A stretch of DNA of 9,423 bases from Deltaproteobacteria bacterium (GTDB taxonomy: Bacteria; Myxococcota_A; UBA796; UBA2385), in NCBI GenBank assembly GCA_016845285.1, contig JAERSX010000317.1, forward strand, positions 1 to 9,423. The letters are read 5' to 3'. Positions 1 to 5,776 of this stretch are shown piece by piece. How positions within the stretch are numbered: position 1 is the stretch's first letter; each line of letters begins with the position of its first letter. The translations under genes and the position numbers were made by a program. The notes under the pieces are model-generated. The model made no database searches. It saw only the letters and a program-made list of their open reading frames with translations, and was not told where the DNA came from.

Positions 1-1686
1 CTTCTGGAGCATGGCCTTGAAGCCCTTCTCCACGGCGCTGATGAACTCGCGGGGGACGTTGCCGCCCTTGACCTTGTCGATGAACTCGAACTCGCCGTCC
101 TCGTGGGGCTCGATCTGGCCCACCACCTTGCCGTACTGACCCGAGCCACCCGTCTGCTTCTTGTGGGTGTAGTCGTAGTGGGCGCTCTTGGTGATGGCCT
201 CGCGGTAGGCGACGCGGGGTGGCGAGGTCTCGACCTCGGCGTTGTACTCCCGCTTCATGCGCTCGATGTAGACATCGAGGTGCAGCTCGCCCATGCCACT
301 GATGATGACCTCGTTGGTCTCGGGGTCGGTGCCCACCCGGAAGGTGGGGTCTTCCTTGGTGAAGCGGCTCAGCGCCTTGGACATGTTGACCTGTGCCTGG
401 TTGTTCTTCGGCGTGATGGTCAGGCTGATGACCGCCGCCGGAACATGGATCGAGGTCATGGCGTACTCGACCTTGCCGTTGGTGAAGGTGTCACCGCTGT
501 GGCAGTCGACGCCGAAGAGCGCCACGATGTCGCCGGCCGAGGCCTCGCTGATGTCTTCCATCTCGTCGGCGTGCATCTGGACCAGACGCCCGACCTTCAC
601 CTTCTTGTTGCCGCGAAGGTTGTAGATGAAGTCGCCCTTCGTGACCTTTCCGCTGTAGACCCGGATGTAGGTCAGCTGGCCGTAGCGCCCGTCTTCGAGC
701 TTGAAGGCCAGGCCGACGAAGGGGCCCTCGGGGTCGTTGGGCAGCACGATCTCCCGCTCGGAGTCGTTGGTGGCCTCGGCGTTGCCCATGTCGAGAGCGA
801 TGTTCTCGATGTCGGTGGGCGAGGGGAGGTATTGAGTGACGGCGTCGAGCAGCTTCTGCACGCCGCGGTTCTTGTAGGCGGAGCCCAGGAAGACCGGAGT
901 GAGCTGCAGGGAGAGGACCGCCTTGCGCACGGCGGCGTGGATGAGCTCGGGGTCGATCTCGTGGCCCTCTTCCTCTTCGGCCATGAGCATCTCTTCCATC
1001 AGCTCGTCCGAGAACATGCTGACGGTGTCGAGCATGTGCTCGCGTGCCTCGTCCGCTTCCTCGACCATGTCGGCGGGGATGTCGCACTCGACGACGTCTT
1101 CGCCGTGCTCGCCACGGAAGTCGTAGGCGCGCATGGTCACGAGGTCGATGACGCCTTGGTGCCTCTCTTCGAGGCCCCAGGGGAGCTGCATCATCACAGA
1201 GTTGTGGTTCAGCTTGTCGCGAAGCTGGTCACAGACCCGCTGGGGGTTGGCACCCTGGCGGTCGCACTTGTTGACGAAGGCGATGCGCGGCACGTTGTAG
1301 CGCCGCATCTGCCGGTCCACGGTGATGGACTGGCTCTGCACGCCAGCGACCGAGCACAGGATCAGCACCGCGCCATCGAGGACACGCAGGGCCCGCTCCA
1401 CCTCGATGGTGAAGTCGACGTGCCCAGGGGTGTCGATGATGTTGATGCGGTATTCCTGCTCTTCGCGCTGCCAAGCGCAGTGCGTGGCTGCGCTCTGGAT
1501 CGTGATTCCACGCTCCCGCTCCAGCTCCATGGAGTCCATCTTCGCGCCGACACCGTCCTTGCCACGCACGTCGTGGATGGCGTGGATCCGGCCTGTGTAG
1601 AACAGGATGCGCTCTGTGAGCGTGGTCTTGCCGGAGTCGATGTGGGCGCTGATGCCGATGTTGCGCGTGTGGGCGAGGTCGAGCAT
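1..1686 (-). CDS. fusA: Translation elongation factor G, spdEFG1/mitochondrial-like type (3' end cut by window)
   Basis: This cytoplasmic GTPase drives translocation of tRNA and mRNA on the ribosome. The frame is open from the ATG at 1686 to base 1, giving 562 codons; EF-G is usually about 690-700 residues, so roughly the last 130 are missing. Visible G-domain motifs are the P-loop AHIDSGKT (14-21), the switch II motif DTPGH (85-89, His89 being the GTPase residue) and NKCD (139-142). The domain IV signature KKQTGGSGQYGKV lies near 505-520. Sequences such as GKDGVGAKMDSMELERERG and CSVAGVQSQSITVDRQM match mitochondrial EF-G1 and bacterial spdEFG1 rather than canonical FusA. In lineages with this type, a second paralogue (spdEFG2) handles ribosome recycling; it is not in this window. 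The start is set by GGGAGG four bases upstream. No str-operon neighbours (rpsL, rpsG, tuf) lie on its 5' side; its 3' side is not visible. Confidence 0.96.
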   Translation of the reverse strand, partial: MLDLAHTRNIGISAHIDSGKTTLTERILFYTGRIHAIHDVRGKDGVGAKMDSMELERERGITIQSAATHCAWQREEQEYRINIIDTPGHVDFTIEVERALRVLDGAVLILCSVAGVQSQSITVDRQMRRYNVPRIAFVNKCDRQGANPQRVCDQLRDKLNHNSVMMQLPWGLEERHQGVIDLVTMRAYDFRGEHGEDVVECDIPADMVEEADEAREHMLDTVSMFSDELMEEMLMAEEEEGHEIDPELIHAAVRKAVLSLQLTPVFLGSAYKNRGVQKLLDAVTQYLPSPTDIENIALDMGNAEATNDSEREIVLPNDPEGPFVGLAFKLEDGRYGQLTYIRVYSGKVTKGDFIYNLRGNKKVKVGRLVQMHADEMEDISEASAGDIVALFGVDCHSGDTFTNGKVEYAMTSIHVPAAVISLTITPKNNQAQVNMSKALSRFTKEDPTFRVGTDPETNEVIISGMGELHLDVYIERMKREYNAEVETSPPRVAYREAITKSAHYDYTHKKQTGGSGQYGKVVGQIEPHEDGEFEFIDKVKGGNVPREFISAVEKGFKAMLQK

Positions 1687-1987
1687 GTCGCCTCCCGAGA
1701 GGTGGCGAGGGATGGGAAAGGTGGGTCGAAGGCCGGTTGTGCGCTGGACTTGGGGTCCAGTCACGGCGCGGCCGCGCTCGGTGCGGGGTGCCCTGTGAGG
1801 GGCGACGGCGTCGAGGTTGCCGATGACACCCGAGGGCGCGCAGCTAATCTGCGTCCCGATCGACGGCAAGCCCCCCGTGCACGCCGTCATGGAGCTGTCA
1901 CATGAGTGGCTGCCTCGGTAGCCACGGGCTGATCGCTGATTTGCTACCATCGGGCGACGCCTGACCCGGGAAGGGACGGGGACTGAG
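1687..1987. promoter_or_regulatory. Divergent intergenic region between fusA and the small lipoprotein gene
   Basis: This stretch should carry the promoters of both divergent genes, but I see no strong sigma-70 pair. It holds three small inverted repeats: CTGGAC/GTCCAG at 1744-1760 with a 5-base loop; an imperfect hairpin around 1835-1857 with CGCAG/CTGCG arms; and GTGGCT/AGCCAC at 1906-1925 with an 8-base loop. A weak extended -10 (TGC followed by TACCAT, 1942-1950) would suit the rightward gene, but it has no convincing -35. No credible coding region lies here; the open frames crossing it are antisense shadows of fusA or of the next gene. Confidence 0.4.
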
Positions 1988-2245
1988 ATGGGTCTGTGGG
2001 GGGCGTGGAGGAAGCTGTTGAGGTCGATGCGGTTGATGCTGGTAGGAGCAGTCGGGCTGGTCTTCGCCACGGCCTGCATGCGTGGAGCCGACCCCGGCGA
2101 CACGGAGGTCGAATCGGGTCCGGAGGAAATCGAGCCCTCCGAAGCCTTGTGTGCGGAGCCTGAGTCGACGGAAGGTGCCAAGGACGCGACCTCGAAGAGC
2201 GACGCCAACGGTGGCCCGCGGGCTGGCAAGGCCAAGGGCCGCTGA
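1988..2245 (+). CDS. Small putative lipoprotein, unknown function
   Basis: I do not recognise this 85-residue protein. It has a basic N-terminus (WRKLLRSMR), a hydrophobic stretch (LMLVGAVGLVF) and then ATAC at 27-30. This resembles a lipobox with Ala instead of the usual Leu at -3, so lipidation at Cys30 is likely but not certain. The mature part is short, Glu/Asp-rich, probably disordered, holds one further Cys (residue 55) and ends in a basic tail (PRAGKAKGR). GGGACGGGGA lies just upstream of the ATG; an internal ATG at codon 14 is an alternative start. Its TGA (2243-2245) is immediately followed by the GTG start of the next gene, which suggests translational coupling and a shared role. 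Confidence 0.65.
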   Translation: MGLWGAWRKLLRSMRLMLVGAVGLVFATACMRGADPGDTEVESGPEEIEPSEALCAEPESTEGAKDATSKSDANGGPRAGKAKGR

Positions 2246-4081
2246 GTGCGTCACAGTTTCCGCTTTGCTGTCCTCTTCCTCGGCGTGCTCCTGGTCGCTC
2301 CCGCATCTGCCCTGGCTGCCAGGGTCGATACCGTCGTCAAGCTCGTCGAGGACGGCAAGCACGAGGACGCTCGAAAGAAGTGCGAGCGATGGGAAGCTTG
2401 GCTGCCCGGCGAGGAGCCTGGCTTGCGGGTGGCCTGCGCCCGCGCCTTCTGGCCTGTCGCGAACCGCACCGACACCGTGGCAGCCTGGGCCGCCTACCGG
2501 CAGCGCTGGAAGGACACGCCTCATGGCCGACAGGCCCGGGAGCGCGAAGCCGAGGCAGGGCTGCGCGCCATGCCCACGCGCGTCTCGGAGGACGCGCTGC
2601 TGGCCTTCGCGCGGAAGTACGACGAGACCACCGCGGCGGATGAGGCTCTTGCGGCGGCGCGAGATGCAGCCGTACGGGACGCTCAGAGCCCCGCTGAAGC
2701 CACTGCTGTCGCCATCCGCTACCCCGGCCACGCCGGCCTGCCCAAGCTGGTGGCCCGCTACCCGGAAGGCTTCCTGAAGGTCACGGTCGACGGGCACGAG
2801 GTGACGGTCACCCTGGACCCTCACGTGGACCTTCCGCCCGAGTACGCGCCGCGGGTTCGCTGGGTCGCGCGCGACGACAACCGGGTTCACGGGGACTGGG
2901 CGGAGGTGGCGAAGTCCGAGCTGATGGCGGCTGGGCTGCCCTTGGCGGCCATCCCCACGCCGAGCCGCGACGGCCCCGGCCTCCCGGTGTGCGTGGTGCC
3001 CGGAAAGGGCGACAACTTCCGTGCCTCGGTGTTGGTCGAGGTAGGCGATGGCACCGTGTTCTCCGACGTGCCCTGGGATGCGGGGTGTGGCTTCGACAGC
3101 TGGCCCAGCTTCCTTGCGGTGAGCGGCGGGCGTGTCTCCAGCCTCTCACTGGGGCCTGGACACCGCGTCGATCTCGGGCACATGACCGACGATCTGCGCG
3201 TGGATCGTGCAACCCAGCTCGCCGGACTCTCGCGCGGTGCGGGTCTCCTCGATGACCAGCGTGTCTTCGAGCGGGGAACCCGAGCCTGGCTCGTCCATGC
3301 TGTGAGCGGAGGTGCTCCGTGGCTGTCCGCCCTGGGACCGGGAGAGGGCGCTGTACCTCTCGACGCCAGCTTCCGGGGACCGGCCATGCCTCGCGGCTGG
3401 CGGGCTGCGTCGGAGGGCGACGTCGGCCAGCGCATCTACTCCTCCTCGGTGGGTGCCGACCAACCTGCCTGGCGCATCGGCCATGGTGAGATCCGGGTGG
3501 TGCCTCCCCTGACGCAGGCCGTGCTCGGACTCGGTCTGGGTAATGCCACCCCGAAGGGGCCCAAGACCCCGGCGCTGACGGCTTCCTCAGGTTTCTCGCA
3601 GTCGCCCAATGGCCTCGTGGAGCCACGCCCCCCACGGGGTGGCTCGGTCGCTGGTCTCTACAGCGTGGATGTGGGCGATATACAGGCTCTGTCCGATCAG
3701 CTCGCTGCCGTTGGAGTCGCGGACCTCGAGATCCTCGATGCGTGGCGCTGCGATCTCGATCAAGACAAGGTCCCCGAGACCCTGGTGCGCGCGCGTCGGC
3801 AGGGAGAGGGCATGGCCTTCATCTTGGACCCGCACAGGAAGAACGCGCCGCGGATCTTCCCCTTCCGAACCCCGCGCGTTCGCCTGGGTGATGCCACCGC
3901 CCCGACACCGTTCGCCTTCCGCGTCAACGATCGCACCTACCTGGCTTGGGGCCACGTCCAGCAGACCGAGTCGACCGCCTGGAACTCCACGCTCACGGCC
4001 CTGCGCGCCGACGGCGACAGCTACGCCCTCGACACCATCGTCTTGCCGGGCTCGACCCCACTGCCGACCCCACCACCCTGA
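2246..4081 (+). CDS. Secreted protein of unknown function with helical N-terminal region and Asp-rich C-terminal motif
   Basis: This 611-residue protein has a Sec signal peptide (basic MRHSFRF, hydrophobic AVLFLGVLLVAPASALA, cleavage near residues 22-25), so it is predicted to be periplasmic or exported. Residues about 26-165 are Ala/Glu/Arg-rich and look like helical, TPR-like repeats, but I cannot assign a family. From about 175 (GFLKVTVDGHEVTVTLDPH) the sequence is beta-rich, with many Gly, Pro and Trp. Near 503-511 there is DLDQDKVPE, similar to the Asp loops of FG-GAP/VCBS-type repeats. The C-terminus is Pro-rich (LPTPPP). The GTG start follows directly on the TGA of the small lipoprotein gene, with its ribosome site inside that gene (GGCAAGGCCAAGGG). 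The stop lies six bases from the stop of the convergent TonB-like gene. No enzymatic motif is visible. Confidence 0.85.
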   Translation: MRHSFRFAVLFLGVLLVAPASALAARVDTVVKLVEDGKHEDARKKCERWEAWLPGEEPGLRVACARAFWPVANRTDTVAAWAAYRQRWKDTPHGRQAREREAEAGLRAMPTRVSEDALLAFARKYDETTAADEALAAARDAAVRDAQSPAEATAVAIRYPGHAGLPKLVARYPEGFLKVTVDGHEVTVTLDPHVDLPPEYAPRVRWVARDDNRVHGDWAEVAKSELMAAGLPLAAIPTPSRDGPGLPVCVVPGKGDNFRASVLVEVGDGTVFSDVPWDAGCGFDSWPSFLAVSGGRVSSLSLGPGHRVDLGHMTDDLRVDRATQLAGLSRGAGLLDDQRVFERGTRAWLVHAVSGGAPWLSALGPGEGAVPLDASFRGPAMPRGWRAASEGDVGQRIYSSSVGADQPAWRIGHGEIRVVPPLTQAVLGLGLGNATPKGPKTPALTASSGFSQSPNGLVEPRPPRGGSVAGLYSVDVGDIQALSDQLAAVGVADLEILDAWRCDLDQDKVPETLVRARRQGEGMAFILDPHRKNAPRIFPFRTPRVRLGDATAPTPFAFRVNDRTYLAWGHVQQTESTAWNSTLTALRADGDSYALDTIVLPGSTPLPTPPP

Positions 4082-4100
4082 GCGGGCTCAGCCCCGCTTG
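4078..4100. terminator. Possible hairpin between convergent genes
   Basis: Two overlapping hairpins span the convergent stops: CTGAG/CTCAG with a CGGG loop (4078-4091) and AGCGGG/CCCGCT with a 6-base loop (4081-4098). They are mutually exclusive. There is no U-tract, so termination is only suggested by the position. Confidence 0.22.
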
Positions 4101-4549
4101 AGCGCCCACGCAGCAGAGAAGGTCACCACCACACCATCCGCGGCTGCATCGCGCAGCGGGGGCGGAGGCGAGGCGAGGGTGTCTGCGGCGTTGATGGCGT
4201 CCAGGCAGCTCTGATCAAACTTCTTGTGGCCACTGAGCTTGATGGCCCGGATGTCTGTGATCTGGCCGTTCTCGTCGATCTTGATGCCCAGCTGGGCCTG
4301 CGCTCGAGCGTCCTTGAGCGCACTCTTCTTGGGCTGCCAGGCGGCGAGCACCGTGGCCGACACGTCCGATGTGTACTGGGGGAAGGTGACCTCCGGCGGT
4401 GGCTTCGGCTTTTCGTCGACGGGCTCCTCTGCGGCGATCTCGGGGATGCTGCCGAGCAGGTCGTCGATGCCACCTCCATCGTCCTGGGCCACGGCCGTGC
4501 CGCCGGTTGCCATCAGGAGAGGCAGGAGAAGAGTCAGGGACAGGCGCAT
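4088..4549 (-). CDS. Periplasmic TonB/TolA C-terminal domain protein
   Basis: This 153-residue protein has a signal peptide (MRLSLTLLLPLLMATGG, cleavage probably after TAVA at 18-21). An acidic, Pro-rich linker (DEKPKPPPE, 45-53) follows, and then a TonB/TolA-like C-terminal domain at about 56-147. The pattern fits that fold: YTSDVSATVLAAWQP, then AQLGIKIDENGQITDIRAIKLSGHKKFDQS, then DAINAAD followed by PPPP. TonB and TolA couple inner-membrane ion-gradient energy to outer-membrane processes through an uncleaved N-terminal anchor. Here the N-terminus looks cleavable and the linker is far too short to span the periplasm, so this may be a soluble partner rather than an energy transducer. The start is supported by GAGG five bases upstream. 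It is divergent from the thioredoxin lipoprotein gene. Confidence 0.85.
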   Translation of the reverse strand: MRLSLTLLLPLLMATGGTAVAQDDGGGIDDLLGSIPEIAAEEPVDEKPKPPPEVTFPQYTSDVSATVLAAWQPKKSALKDARAQAQLGIKIDENGQITDIRAIKLSGHKKFDQSCLDAINAADTLASPPPPLRDAAADGVVVTFSAAWALKRG

Positions 4550-4576
4550 GAGGACCTCGGTTGCCGGAATGTCACA

Positions 4577-4587
4577 CTTGAATCAAG
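4577..4587. repeat. Short perfect palindrome, possible operator
   Basis: CTTGA-A-TCAAG is a perfect 5-base-arm palindrome. Its centre lies 24 bases from the centre of the larger palindrome at 4598-4614. A function is inferred only from its position in a divergent promoter region. Confidence 0.3.
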
Positions 4588-4597
4588 ACATGGGGCT

Positions 4598-4614
4598 GTA
4601 AACATCATGTTTAC
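4598..4614. promoter_or_regulatory. 17-bp perfect palindrome, candidate repressor operator
   Basis: GTAAACATCATGTTTAC has two perfect 8-base arms around a single C. It lies just upstream of the candidate -10 box (4619-4624), where a bound regulator would block the rightward promoter and perhaps the leftward one. Such an AT-rich, perfect dyad in a GC-rich background is typical of dimeric helix-turn-helix regulator sites. I cannot assign a regulator family. Confidence 0.5.
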
Positions 4615-4733
4615 TATGTATGATGGCCCATCGGGAGCGTTGGGCTTCGCGTAGCCGGAAGTCGGCGGCGAAGCATGGCACCAAAGGCGCGACCGCGGCA
4701 CCAGACGACCCGGCCGTGCCCAGGATCCGCCTC

Positions 4734-5666
4734 ATGCGCCCTCTTCGCCCCGGTGTGCTCGCCCTCTCCATTGTGGCCCTCTCGCTCTCCGCTTGTGAGA
4801 CCGAGACCTACCAGCCCGATCGCCCCTCGCGAGAGGACCGGCCTCCCCTGAACGGCGGTGACGGAGGCGGGGCTGGTGATGGCTCGGGCGATGGGAGTGG
4901 CTCGGGGAGTGGCTCGGGGAGTGGGTCCGGTGGAGACGACGGTGGCGGCTCAGACGGTGGCGGCTCAGATGGTGGCGGCTCGGACGGTGGAGGCTCCGGT
5001 AGCAACGGCAACAGTGACGACGACGGAGATGGGCTGACCTACGACGAGGAGCAGGAGTACGGGACCGATCCGGACGACGCCGACACCGACGGTGACGGCT
5101 ACCTCGACGGCGAGGAGGTCGACGAAGGCACCAACCCGGCGTACGGCCCCAGCCATCCCTACGCCGGGGGCTACAACGTGGGTTGGTGTGAGGACCCGCC
5201 GAGTGCCACCGGTCCGTCGAGCAGCAACGGCAGCAACGCCCTCTACAAGAAGGGCGATGTGGCCGAGAACTTCACGTTGGCTGATCAGCACGGAGAGGAC
5301 GTCGAGCTCTACAGCTTCTGTGGCCAGTACGTGATGATCGCCTTCGGTGCCGGGTGGTGCGGTCCCTGCCAGGACGTGGCAGCTGATGCCCAGCACCTCC
5401 AGGACAAGTACGGCACCGATGGCTTCCAGATGATCGAAGTTCTCATCGAGGACAGCAGCGGGGCGGATCCCAACACCCAGGACCTCGTGCAGTGGCAGAA
5501 CAGCTTCAACATGCAGACCGTGCCCGTGCTCGACGACGGCAAGTACGCGGTCTGGCCCTACTACGAGTCGGACTGGGGCATCCCCACCCTCGTGCACCTC
5601 GGCCCAGACATGACAGTGTTGAGTGTGGACCAGTACGTCACGGACCCGGGCCAGTTCATTCCCTGA
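4734..5666 (+). CDS. Thioredoxin-fold lipoprotein with WCGPC active site and calcium-binding stalk
   Basis: This 310-residue lipoprotein (LSAC lipobox, Cys21) is probably exposed at the cell envelope. The mature N-terminus is a disordered Gly/Ser/Asp linker (about 36-90). Two Asp-rich thrombospondin type 3-like calcium loops follow (about 93-133: SDDDGDGLTYDEEQ and DTDGDGYLDGEE). A TlpA/AhpC-like thioredoxin domain runs from about residue 170 to the end. Its redox centre is GWCGPC (Cys209 and Cys212), and the expected cis-proline is in GIPTLVHL (Pro284). Known members reduce or exchange disulfides or act as peroxidases outside the cytoplasm; the substrate here is unknown. An in-frame ATG at 4620 would add 38 residues before the signal peptide. 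I reject it because 4734 gives a proper basic, hydrophobic, lipobox layout. It is a paralogue of the next gene, which has Sec at the Cys209 position. Confidence 0.92.
   Translation: MRPLRPGVLALSIVALSLSACETETYQPDRPSREDRPPLNGGDGGGAGDGSGDGSGSGSGSGSGSGGDDGGGSDGGGSDGGGSDGGGSGSNGNSDDDGDGLTYDEEQEYGTDPDDADTDGDGYLDGEEVDEGTNPAYGPSHPYAGGYNVGWCEDPPSATGPSSSNGSNALYKKGDVAENFTLADQHGEDVELYSFCGQYVMIAFGAGWCGPCQDVAADAQHLQDKYGTDGFQMIEVLIEDSSGADPNTQDLVQWQNSFNMQTVPVLDDGKYAVWPYYESDWGIPTLVHLGPDMTVLSVDQYVTDPGQFIP
4896..4997 (+). repeat. In-frame tandem repeats encoding a Gly/Ser/Asp linker
   Basis: Two adjoining arrays are seen. One is a 12-base unit (AGTGGCTCGGGG), about three copies at 4896-4931, encoding Ser-Gly repeats. 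The other is a 15-base unit (GACGGTGGCGGCTCA), four copies at 4938-4997, encoding DGGGS. Both are multiples of three, so length changes would keep the frame; the linker is probably variable between strains. Confidence 0.85.
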
Positions 5667-5722
5667 GGTGTTCGTAGCGCGTCAAAGTCCCGACAACTGT
5701 CCGCAGGTAGGTGTAAAGGCTG

Positions 5723-5728
5723 TATTCT
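5723..5728 (+). promoter_or_regulatory. Possible -10 box for the selenoprotein gene
   Basis: TATTCT, preceded by TG, lies 48 bases upstream of the ATG in the 110-base gap after the thioredoxin lipoprotein gene. No -35 match is seen at normal spacing. Co-transcription with the upstream gene is equally possible. Confidence 0.2.
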
Positions 5729-5731
5729 TGG

Positions 5732-5755
5732 GCCACTGACAGCGCGTCACGTGGC
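5732..5755 (+). promoter_or_regulatory. Leader hairpin upstream of the selenoprotein gene
   Basis: The arms GCCAC+TGAC (5732-5740) and GTCA+GTGGC (5746-5755) pair over nine base pairs, with one bulged C (5750) and a 5-base AGCGC loop. The same DNA contains an alternative dyad (GCGCG/CGCGC around CACGTG, 5742-5759). It may be an mRNA leader structure, an operator near the transcription start, or an incomplete terminator of the upstream gene; no U-tract follows. Confidence 0.3.
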
Positions 5756-5776
5756 GCGCCGTCCTCGGGAGACAGC

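Larger units (their letters stand above)
4550..4733. promoter_or_regulatory. Divergent regulatory region with two palindromes
   Basis: This region separates the TonB-like gene (minus) from the thioredoxin lipoprotein gene (plus). Its left half is unusually AT-rich for this window. It contains a possible -10 box TATGAT (4619-4624) for the rightward gene, without a good -35 at 17 bases. On the minus strand TTTACA (4607-4612 read leftward) could serve as a -35, without a good -10. The implied rightward leader is about 100 bases long. Although the frame is open from 4620, the signal peptide and lipobox show that translation starts at 4734. Confidence 0.45.

Noticed and set aside
1744..1760. Anticodon-arm-like hairpin with a TGG anticodon (tRNA-Pro?)
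   Set aside because: No acceptor stem, D arm or T-loop can be assembled around it on either strand.
103..1905. Long plus-strand open frame of 600 codons
   Set aside because: It is antisense to the clearly recognisable EF-G gene, a third-position GC effect; its translation is low-complexity Val/Leu/Asp/Gly without any family motif.
1898..2890. 330-codon minus-strand open frame
   Set aside because: It runs antisense through the lipoprotein and 611-residue genes, with Arg/Pro/Gly-rich sequence and no recognisable domain or ribosome site.
4598..4614. Palindrome as part of a BirA-type biotin operator
   Set aside because: The arm resembles the TGTAAAC half-site, but the single-base spacing does not fit the long spacer of that operator, and no biotin gene is nearby.
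4620..4733. Upstream start adding 38 residues to the WCGPC lipoprotein
   Set aside because: It would bury the signal peptide and lipobox inside the protein and overlap the candidate -10 box; 4734 fits a lipoprotein start.
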